Assembly: GCA_902984215.1 (NCBI GenBank)
Contig: CADWAF010002060.1
Span: forward strand, 1 to 26,901
DNA: 26,901 nt
From: Willaertia magna
Taxonomy: Eukaryota; Heterolobosea; Eutetramitea; Acrasida; Naegleriidae
Direction: 5' to 3'
Shown here: piece after piece, positions 20,818 to 26,901 of the stretch
Layout of the letters: each line of letters opens with the position of its first letter
Position numbering within the stretch: position 1 is the first letter of the stretch
Translations under genes and position numbers: made by a program
Notes under the pieces: generated by a model
What the model saw: the letters and a program-made list of their open reading frames with translations, nothing else
Databases searched by the model: none
What the model was told of the DNA's origin: nothing

Positions 20818-21330
20818 ATGTTCAACTCTAATAATAATAATAACAGTGACACATTCAATCCTAATAATAATAATAATAATAATAACAGTGACAAGGAAGA
20901 GGAGAAAGAAGTAGAAAAGAAGATTATTAAAAATTATCAATTAAGAAAACAAATTGAAGCTACTTGTAATATAATTAATAATTCTTCAGCAGATAATAGT
21001 ACTTCAGTAAGAAAACCGGTCGAAATGACTATTATTATTGAAGAAGAAACTGAAGAACATCATACAGTTCATTCAAATTCTTATAATGAAAAGGTTGTAC
21101 CAAAAGATATATTTGATATTGTAAATAATCAGTTAGAATAAACTACTGCTGAATTGAAAAAAGAAAAAAAGAAAAGAAAAGCTTTATTATTTGAATATAA
21201 AGCTTTATTAGAACAAGTTAATGAATCTCGTTTAAATAAGAGATTGGATGAAAAGTATAAAGCTAAAAGATTTCGTTTAAAAACTCATAAGCAATCAATA
21301 ATTAATAGATTTAATTTTAGATTTATTTAA
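20818..21330 (+). pseudogene. Gene E: small Asn-rich protein interrupted by one TAA
   Basis: The first ATG is at 20818 (MFNSNNNNNSD); the upstream in-frame codons include only a TTG. Residues 1-24 are Asn runs, separated by the repeated phrase NNNSD. A charged section (KEEEKEVEKK) and the strand-acid motif MTIIIEEETEE (~68-78) follow. The frame meets TAA at 21139-21141 (after NNQLE) but then continues without interruption for 62 codons of Lys/Arg-rich helix (ELKKEKKKRKALLFEYKALL...) to TAA at 21328-21330. The TAA is one C-to-T step from CAA. The product would be about 170 residues, with an acidic N-terminal half and a basic coiled-coil-like C-terminal half. Family unknown. A truncated 107-residue protein is the alternative. 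Confidence 0.6.
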
Positions 21331-21555
21331 TATTCAATCAATTGCGAAACCTTCTCTTTGTTGTTGTTATTAATAGAAAATTATAAATAATAAATTTCTT
21401 TTGGTCTTTTAAATTTTTTGGTCTTTTAATTATTTAAGTAATTTGCTATATTTATTAATTGACTTTAATTAGGTATCAAATAAATTTATTTAAATTAAAT
21501 AAACCCAAATGATTAAAAAATCAATTAAAAAATTAAACCTATTTATCTAATAATT
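21331..21555. other. Intergenic spacer before gene F
   Basis: AT-rich spacer. TTTGGTCTTTTAA occurs twice within about 25 bases (near 21399-21430). I see no palindrome of the array family and no gene. The promoter of gene F presumably lies here, but no clear TATA element stands out from the background. Confidence 0.4.
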
Positions 21556-23727
21556 ATGAATCCCGTTACTTCGCATGGGGCAAAGAAAGTAGCTGTAAAG
21601 GCACATAAGAAAAGAAAAACTATTACTTCTTCATCTATTACTTTTTCATTGCCTCCTCAACCTCCACAAAAGAAAAAAGTAAAATCAATTGTTACCGAAG
21701 AAAGTAGTGATGATGATTACAATACTAGCAGAGTTATAGAATTATCATCAAGTGATAATGAAGAATCTAATAGTGATAAATATAAAAATACATCATCATC
21801 GGTAACTCAAAAAACAAATGATACTAATTCTAATAATAATCATTTAAGCAACAAAGAAGAATCAAAAGAAGAATCAAGAGAATCAAGTAAAAGAGAAGAT
21901 AATTACGGTATGGCAGATAGGTATTTATTTCATCTTAGAGAAAGAAAAATTTATTATAAATGTAAATATGGCGAAATGGTCAAAAATTATAATGATGCTT
22001 TTAATTATTTTAAAAGTAAACAAATTATTAATGATCAAGGAATGATAATGATAAATAATCTAATTAATAACGCCAACAATAATAATGATTCTTCATCTAA
22101 CAATGAATTTGTATTTCAATCTCAATTAGCACCACAAAGTTTAAAACAAAATAACAATAGATTCCGATTAGAAGAAGTACAACCAATCATTAATGAAACA
22201 ATGCCAAAAGTAACACATACTAATGAAAAAGATATTCAATCAACAGCAGCAGCAGCATCATTTGTCACAGAAACAACTATTCTTGTAGCGCCTCATTTAA
22301 TAACTTTAAATACTCAGCCAACTAATGTACCAACAAATGTAGAATCGGTAACAATCCATCCTCAATCAACTCAATCAATAATTCCTACTACAACTACTCC
22401 ACCACCAATGAGTCCTCAATTAACAACTATAACACCAGAAAGTCCTCAATTAACAACTACAGTCACTGAATCAACTGTTGAACCTGCAATAACACATACT
22501 TCAACAACAAGTGTACAGTCAAATATTGAATTAAATAATGGTGGTTCAAGTGAAAATCAACCCATTAGACAATTAGTACCAAGTACATCACAAACACCAA
22601 TTGAAATATTGTTGACTCAACCAAACCCCATAGATGATGAAAACGAATTAATTTTAGAATACACACCAAGCAATTCAACTTCATCTTCTTCTCAATCATT
22701 ACCTACTCAACAACCTATTAATCAAGATACACCATCTCTTATGGATGCATTTAGAAATTTCAATAGTGAACAACAAGGAACATTTGCTAATCATGCAATC
22801 ACTTTATTACGTTCTATTCAAAGAGAACTTGGTCATTATAAAGAAGCATTGGAAACTCTCAACAGAGTAAGATTAGACAATGAAGAAATAATGGAGATAA
22901 GAGATCAAATAGGTCAAATACGTAATAATCGATTACAATTTGATACTATACATCATTTCCAAGATAGAAAAGTATTAAAATTACAACAACAAACAAGCGC
23001 TTTAAATGTTAAAGTAAATCAATTGGAAAAAGAAAAATTACAATTACAACAACAAGTAGACTCTTTGTCTAACAAAATTAATCGTTTAGAGGAAGAAAAT
23101 ATGGCTTTAGTTACAAATGATGAAAATTTAAGAAAGAAATTTGAAAATCTTGAACAACAACATCAAACATTAACAAGTAGCATCAAAGCAATAGAAACAG
23201 CGATTTTTGAACAAGATGATGAAGAAGAGGTAGAAAAGGAATTAAAAGAACCAGTAGAAAAGGGTGAAAAATTGAATATTAATAAAAAAGAAAAGGACTT
23301 GGTTAAGGATTCAGAAGAAAAAGAAGATGATATTTTAGATCCAACTGATCCGAATAATGTAGCCTTTGGATTATTAACACAAAGTGATTCAGAAAAGGAA
23401 GAAGAAGAAAAACAGAATTTTAAATCTTTAGAACAGCAACAGTTAGAAAAAGATCTTGTCACTCAACCAAAAACACCTGAATCACCTTGTTCATCATTAA
23501 TTGAAGGACAATCAAGTCAAATTGAAACTTCCCAAGCAGCAGAAACTTCCACAAGTCAAAATGAAATATCAAAAAATAAAAATAATAGAAAAAAAGAAGA
23601 AGAAGAAGAAGAAGAAGTTCAATTAGATTCTGAATCCGAATACGATAGTGATAAAGTACAAGTTGTATACAATGAAGATGATGAAGACGATGAAGATGAA
23701 AACAAAGATAAAAAAAGTGATAAATAA
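21556..23727 (+). CDS. Gene F: 723-residue coiled-coil acidic nuclear-like protein
   Basis: Intact ORF from ATG in TAATTATGAAT to TAA. Residues 10-43 carry basic patches (HKKRK, KKKVK) that look like nuclear localisation signals. Residues 44-54 (SIVTEESSDDD) and 60-67 (VIELSSSD) are two successive strand-plus-acid motifs; VIELSSSD closely fits the classical SUMO-interacting consensus. Residues ~115-175 are a small globular helical part (MADRYLFHLRERKIYYKCKYG). Residues ~215-400 are a Thr/Pro/Ser/Gln-rich linker with TTITPESPQL-type repeats. Residues ~410-550 are a long coiled coil with regular Leu/Ile heptads. Residues ~550-690 are Glu-rich. KVQVVYNEDDEDDED (~700-714) ends the protein. The last motif shares the DNA string GATAAAGTACAAGT with gene B near 13488. 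No enzymatic domain recognised. Confidence 0.75.
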   Translation: MNPVTSHGAKKVAVKAHKKRKTITSSSITFSLPPQPPQKKKVKSIVTEESSDDDYNTSRVIELSSSDNEESNSDKYKNTSSSVTQKTNDTNSNNNHLSNKEESKEESRESSKREDNYGMADRYLFHLRERKIYYKCKYGEMVKNYNDAFNYFKSKQIINDQGMIMINNLINNANNNNDSSSNNEFVFQSQLAPQSLKQNNNRFRLEEVQPIINETMPKVTHTNEKDIQSTAAAASFVTETTILVAPHLITLNTQPTNVPTNVESVTIHPQSTQSIIPTTTTPPPMSPQLTTITPESPQLTTTVTESTVEPAITHTSTTSVQSNIELNNGGSSENQPIRQLVPSTSQTPIEILLTQPNPIDDENELILEYTPSNSTSSSSQSLPTQQPINQDTPSLMDAFRNFNSEQQGTFANHAITLLRSIQRELGHYKEALETLNRVRLDNEEIMEIRDQIGQIRNNRLQFDTIHHFQDRKVLKLQQQTSALNVKVNQLEKEKLQLQQQVDSLSNKINRLEEENMALVTNDENLRKKFENLEQQHQTLTSSIKAIETAIFEQDDEEEVEKELKEPVEKGEKLNINKKEKDLVKDSEEKEDDILDPTDPNNVAFGLLTQSDSEKEEEEKQNFKSLEQQQLEKDLVTQPKTPESPCSSLIEGQSSQIETSQAAETSTSQNEISKNKNNRKKEEEEEEEVQLDSESEYDSDKVQVVYNEDDEDDEDENKDKKSDK

Positions 23728-23750
23728 AGTCTAAGGAATACACTTGTAAA

Positions 23751-23756
23751 TAATAA
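23751..23756 (+). terminator. AATAAA after gene F
   Basis: The sequence AATAATAAAAAC follows the gene F stop by about 25 bases. Weak evidence in AT-rich DNA. Confidence 0.3.
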
Positions 23757-23827
23757 AAACTCAATAACCTTATAACGCATTTTCTTTTATTATTAAATTT
23801 TCTTTTATTGTAAAATTGATTTTTCTG

Positions 23828-23850
23828 ATCAACTGATTTATACAGTTGAT
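23828..23850. repeat. Perfect 8-bp inverted repeat upstream of gene G
   Basis: ATCAACTG and CAGTTGAT flank a seven-base centre (ATTTATA). It is more GC-rich than its surroundings and lies 70 bases before the ATG of gene G, so it could be an operator or an RNA hairpin in the leader. It is not of the CCCGTT family. Confidence 0.5.
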
Positions 23851-23920
23851 GGATAAGGCTATTTTTGTAGATAGGGTTTGATGGCTATTTTAAAGAAAGT
23901 TCGAACTTTTAATAAAAAAA

Positions 23921-24754
23921 ATGTCCAAAGACACATTTATTCGTGTTCATTCTGCAGTTCAATTACCCATTATTAAGTATGACAATGAACTATATGTTTC
24001 TTCTGCAGATCTAAAGTACTGGTTAGGTCACGGTAAAGAATTTATTAATCATTTAAAGACACCATTAAGTACTCCTCGTGTTGCTTCTATTAATTTAAAT
24101 GAAAAGAAGAAGAAAAAAGAATTATTTCAATTATACGAAACGTTAATTGGTAAAGAAATAAAAGAAGATATCCATTTACATATGATATTAAATCCTCATG
24201 GAATGAATAGAGGTATTCTTTTATTCCGTTTAGATAGCTTCATTGAATTTATGAGAAATACATATCAATCATCCGATTTAAATATAGAAAATGAAGAAGT
24301 GATTTTTAAAACCTTTTATTCATCACACCAAAAGGACTGGCAATATTATGCAAATTATAAGTTTCTTATTGATTTAGATAATAATAAAGTTGATACTGAC
24401 TTTCAACATGATGATTTAGTAACTTTAGAATTATCAGAAGAAGAAGAAGAAGAAGAAAAAACTTTAAAATTATCAGAAGAAGAAGAAGAAGAAACTTTAG
24501 AATTATCAGAAGAAGAAGAAGAAAAAACTTTAGAATTATCGGAAGAAGAAGAAGAAGAAGAAAAAGAAGAATCTGAAAATAAAAGGTCAACAAAAGAAAA
24601 AGAAATGGAACAAGAAGAAAGTCAAGAAGAAGAAATGGAAGAAGAAACTGAAGAAGAACAAATAGAAGAAATGGTAGACGAAACTGAAGAAGAAGAAGAA
24701 ACTGAAATTACAAGATCACCATCTCCTGTGTACAATAATGAAGATTTATTATAA
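23921..24754 (+). CDS. Gene G: 277-residue protein with small N-terminal domain and acidic repeat tail
   Basis: Intact ORF beginning AAAAAAATGTCCAAA, the same start context as gene H. Residues 1-~140 form a compact domain (HSAVQLPIIKYDNELYVSSADLKYWLG, then MNRGILLFRLDSFIEFMR). The segment NELYVSSADLKYWLG looks like the entry strand and first helix of a helix-turn-helix or BRO/KilA-like DNA-binding module, but the match is by eye only. Residues ~166-215 are four tandem copies of T-LELSEEEEEE. The rest is almost pure Glu with Lys/Ser/Thr, ending in RSPSPVYNNEDLL. The acidic tail could mimic DNA or bind histones (inference). An AATAAA overlaps the stop codon (24753-24758). Confidence 0.72.
   Translation: MSKDTFIRVHSAVQLPIIKYDNELYVSSADLKYWLGHGKEFINHLKTPLSTPRVASINLNEKKKKKELFQLYETLIGKEIKEDIHLHMILNPHGMNRGILLFRLDSFIEFMRNTYQSSDLNIENEEVIFKTFYSSHQKDWQYYANYKFLIDLDNNKVDTDFQHDDLVTLELSEEEEEEEKTLKLSEEEEEETLELSEEEEEKTLELSEEEEEEEKEESENKRSTKEKEMEQEESQEEEMEEETEEEQIEEMVDETEEEEETEITRSPSPVYNNEDLL
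24422..24572 (+). repeat. Tandem coding repeat in gene G
   Basis: Four imperfect units of about 33-39 bases each encode LELSEEEEE(E)(K)T. The core DNA string TTAGAATTATCAGAAGAAGA recurs with differing numbers of GAA codons, the pattern expected from replication slippage. Confidence 0.8.
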
Positions 24755-24958
24755 TAAAGATTTATAAATAAACGGAGATTGTGTTATAAATAGTATAAGT
24801 CCTAAATTGTTTTTAATACAATTTCTAAAATTGATTTCTTTCTTTTTCAATATAATTCTTATTTTGATTTTTATGTCTGTTATTAAAAAGAAATAACTCG
24901 TTTGTACGAAAAATCTAAAAATAAAACTTTAATAACTAAAAAAAAATAATTAAAAAAA

Positions 24959-26116
24959 ATGTCCAAATCAAACCGCACTGCAATCAATACTAACAAGGAT
25001 GAACACAATGATGAAGATAAACAACGCATAAACAACAATAAACAAGATGAACAACAAGTAACTGATGTTATTATTCCTTCTCCTCTTATTGAATCTACTA
25101 TTGCTTCTTCTTCCGGACTTGGTGGTAATGAATGTAATAATAACAATCCAAAGAAACATAGTACCAAACGAAATAAACAACAAGGACAAAGAAAAAAAGC
25201 TAAAAAACAAGATGATAAAATTTTAATTACTTCTGAAAATGAAGAAGAAAGACGATCAACTCTTCCTATTAAAAGTCCTCTTCGTTTAGTAAAAACAAAA
25301 AAATTATCTGATATTGAATTAGCGGATGAAGCTGAAATGATTGATGGTGTTTGGTATGTCAATTTACAGACGGCAAGTGAAATATTAAATAAAAAATATG
25401 ATCATCAGCAAGAAAATCATCATCAATCAAAAGCATCAGCAAGTACTGATGTTGGTGGACAATCAATTACTCATTTCTCTGGTAATAATTTAACAATTGA
25501 AGAATTAATTAAAGAATATACAAAGAAAGATAGAGAAATTGAGTGGTTGGAAAAAGAAAGAAAAGAATTAAAAGAAAAATTGAAAAAAGAAAGAATTGAT
25601 TGTTCAAGTCAAGTATATAGATATCACGTAAGGATGGATGAGTATTATAAAAAGTTTAAAAACAAAGAAGAAAAAGTTAATCTATTAGAAGAAACAAATA
25701 TGAATTTGGAACAAACTATAAAAACAACTCAAAGTAAACTAAAGGTACTACAAAAAGAAAATGAAATTTTAAATAAAAGAATTGAAAGAATGAAAAAGAA
25801 ATATCATGATAAGACTTTAATTATGGAACAATTAAAGAAAGAAAATGAAAAGCTAAAGCAGCAAGAGTATAAAAATATAGATAACAAAGAAAAAGATGAA
25901 GAAGAAAATAATGATGAAGTACAAATTATTGTAGAAGAAGACTCATCCTCCGATGATGAATCAGTAGTAGAAGAAAACAGGGAAAAGGAAGATGAAAATA
26001 GACAAAATATTGGAAGTTTCTTAGAATCTACTTCTACTGCAGTTAATATGAATGAAAATGTTGAAGAAGAGGTAAAAGAAAAGAAAAGAAGAAGAAAAGT
26101 AAGAAGAAACAAATAG
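24959..26116 (+). CDS. Gene H: 385-residue coiled-coil protein with basic tail
   Basis: Intact ORF starting AAAAAAATGTCCAAATC. Residues ~10-60 are Asn/Asp/Gln-rich. Residues 65-83 are basic (KKHSTKRNKQQGQRKKAKK), a likely nuclear signal. KILITSENEEE (87-97) is a strand-acid motif. Residues ~125-146 (EMIDGVWYVNLQTASEIL) resemble the N-terminal module of gene G around its YV pair. Residues ~180-307 are a long coiled coil (EWLEKERKELKEKLKK onwards). VQIIVEEDSSSDDES (~321-335) is a strong SUMO-interaction-like motif and is related to the KVQVV motifs of genes B and F. The protein ends in KKRRRKVRRNK. It shares its overall plan with gene F, so the two may be diverged paralogues or partners through their coiled coils. 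No enzyme domain recognised. Confidence 0.75.
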   Translation: MSKSNRTAINTNKDEHNDEDKQRINNNKQDEQQVTDVIIPSPLIESTIASSSGLGGNECNNNNPKKHSTKRNKQQGQRKKAKKQDDKILITSENEEERRSTLPIKSPLRLVKTKKLSDIELADEAEMIDGVWYVNLQTASEILNKKYDHQQENHHQSKASASTDVGGQSITHFSGNNLTIEELIKEYTKKDREIEWLEKERKELKEKLKKERIDCSSQVYRYHVRMDEYYKKFKNKEEKVNLLEETNMNLEQTIKTTQSKLKVLQKENEILNKRIERMKKKYHDKTLIMEQLKKENEKLKQQEYKNIDNKEKDEEENNDEVQIIVEEDSSSDDESVVEENREKEDENRQNIGSFLESTSTAVNMNENVEEEVKEKKRRRKVRRNK

Positions 26117-26252
26117 AATGGTTTATAATATTTACATTTAAATGGGTTAATATTTTTGTATATAATTTATAAAAATAAATAAATAGGTTCTTTTTTAATT
26201 CAAAATTTTTTTAAAAAAATTGTAAATTAGCTTAAAACGCATTTAAAATGCA

Positions 26253-26270
26253 AACGGGTCAGAATCCGTT
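26253..26270. repeat. Dispersed palindrome copy AACGGGTCAGAATCCGTT
   Basis: This is the same 18-base palindrome as in the array at 10761-11375 with one C-to-T change in the right arm, followed by the shared flank CTAAAAATAGATTTCTAAAAATAAAT. Together with the array it brackets genes A to H. Confidence 0.8.
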
Positions 26271-26329
26271 CTAAAAATAGATTTCTAAAAATAAATTGTT
26301 TAAAAATATTCTAAAAAATATGTAATTTC

Positions 26330-26342
26330 TATATATATATAA
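26330..26342 (+). promoter_or_regulatory. TATA-like element upstream of the last ORF
   Basis: An uninterrupted TATATATATAAA is followed by CCTTCATTTTG, which breaks the AT background. It is plausible as a TATA box for the ORF at 26479. Confidence 0.35.
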
Positions 26343-26478
26343 ACCTTCATTTTGTTTATATCTATTAATTTTATGTGTATTTTTTACTGTAAAAGTTTAT
26401 ATTTTTTACTTTAAAAGCTTATACTTCAAAAGAAAAGAAAATTAATAAAAAAAATTAATAAAAAAAATATAAAAAAAA

Positions 26479-26835
26479 ATGACTGAACATCAATTAGATA
26501 GTAATATAATTTATGAAAATAGATGTGAATATATTAAAAATGTTATTGGGTATGATGTTAATAGAGATTATATTAATAATGGTATTAATAATTTAAAAAG
26601 AAAAGACTTTATAGAAAAAGAAATAATTAATAAAAAAAGAAAACAAGACAATAATAATGAACAATGTATTTGCAATAAGAGTAACTATGATAATAGTTCT
26701 AAAAAAATAAATCCAACAAATGAAATAAAATATTTAATGATACATTTTAAATATGATATCATAAATAAAAGAATAGTAAATAAAGAAATGAAACAAAGAA
26801 ATGATAATGATAGAAATGATTGTGGATCAAATTAA
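26479..26835 (+). CDS. Gene I: 118-residue Asn/Lys-rich hypothetical protein
   Basis: ORF from ATG in AAAAAAAATGACT to TAA. The first ~40 residues (MTEHQLDSNIIYENRCEYIK) look like ordinary protein. The rest is Asn/Lys/Arg/Ile-rich with two Cys in CICNKSNYDN. It lacks the strand-acid motif, Glu runs and coiled coils of genes A to H, and it sits beyond the palindrome at 26253, so it may belong to the host flank. Whether it is translated is uncertain; composition alone could give such an ORF in this DNA. Confidence 0.45.
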   Translation: MTEHQLDSNIIYENRCEYIKNVIGYDVNRDYINNGINNLKRKDFIEKEIINKKRKQDNNNEQCICNKSNYDNSSKKINPTNEIKYLMIHFKYDIINKRIVNKEMKQRNDNDRNDCGSN

Positions 26836-26839
26836 ATAA

Positions 26840-26901
26840 ATTGTTTGATTGTTAATTATTGTTAATTATTGTTAGTTATTATTGTTGTTATTGTTATTGT
26901 T
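26840..26901. repeat. Simple repeat of ATTGTTA/GTT type at the window end
   Basis: TTGTTAATTA repeats then degenerates into GTTATTGTTATTGTT up to the end of the window. It is a microsatellite-like T/G/A repeat continuing beyond the edge. Confidence 0.7.

Larger units (their letters stand above)
26117..26478. other. Intergenic region with palindrome and TATA-like run
   Basis: The region after gene H holds AATAAATAAATA (about 26175), the palindrome at 26253-26270, and an alternating TATATATATAAA (about 26330-26342) roughly 137 bases before the last ATG. This is followed by a T-rich stretch and A-rich sequence directly before the ATG. The arrangement looks like an end of one transcript and promoter of the next. 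Confidence 0.45.

Noticed and set aside
23163..26112. Minus-strand Ser/Phe/Leu-rich ORFs opposite genes F, G and H
   Set aside because: Antisense shadows of acidic coding repeats.
11381..26116. Integrated large DNA virus
   Set aside because: No polymerase, capsid, packaging ATPase or helicase was recognised. The helix-like module in gene G recalls BRO/KilA proteins only faintly, so I did not claim a viral origin.

Overview
This is eukaryotic nuclear DNA, extremely AT-rich, from an organism I cannot name with certainty. Eukaryotic signs are a TACTAAC branch-point followed by a pyrimidine tract and TAG (about 19409-19443), AATAAA signals after genes, A-rich contexts before ATGs, and Asn/Gln/Glu-rich low-complexity proteins. 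The recurrent CACGTG plus AACGGG...CCCGTT palindromes remind me of early-diverging (Glomeromycotina-like) fungal genomes, but that is a weak impression from memory. No rRNA, tRNA or CRISPR array was recognised.

Layout. (1) 1-8900 is about 90% A+T by eye. It is not random: it holds decayed coding sequence full of TAA, including an unmistakable leucine-rich-repeat pseudogene on the minus strand (about 6640-8000) and plus-strand remnants between about 2990 and 5960. (2) About 8905-10760 is an inverted, decayed second copy of 15593-17215. It carries the end of one element gene and the start of the tyrosine recombinase gene, and differs from the right copy mostly by C-to-T and G-to-A changes. (3) 10761-11375 is an array of about 110-bp units, each with CACGTG and an AACGGG...CCCGTT palindrome. 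(4) 11381-26116 is a plus-strand cluster of about seven genes at roughly 70-75% A+T. A small K/N-rich ORF (26479-26835) lies beyond a further palindrome copy.

The cluster looks like an undescribed multigene mobile element with a tyrosine recombinase. Several of its genes appear split because they are interrupted. Gene A (11381-13284) is one frame broken by a -1 shift and two nonsense codons. Gene B (13386-16852) is one protein of about 1150 residues broken by a -1 shift and one TGA. Gene C (17032-19258) is the recombinase plus a broken C-terminal extension. Gene E (20818-21330) has one TAA. Genes D (19496-20737), F (21556-23727), G (23921-24754) and H (24959-26116) are intact.

Two themes connect the genes. 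Almost every protein has a short hydrophobic strand (such as VIELSSSD, IIIIDDDDED, VQIIVEEDSSSDDE) directly followed by acidic or serine residues, resembling SUMO-interacting motifs. Most also have basic nuclear-signal-like patches, long Glu runs and coiled coils, suggesting nuclear, chromatin-associated work. Apart from the recombinase I recognise no protein family, so their functions are inference.
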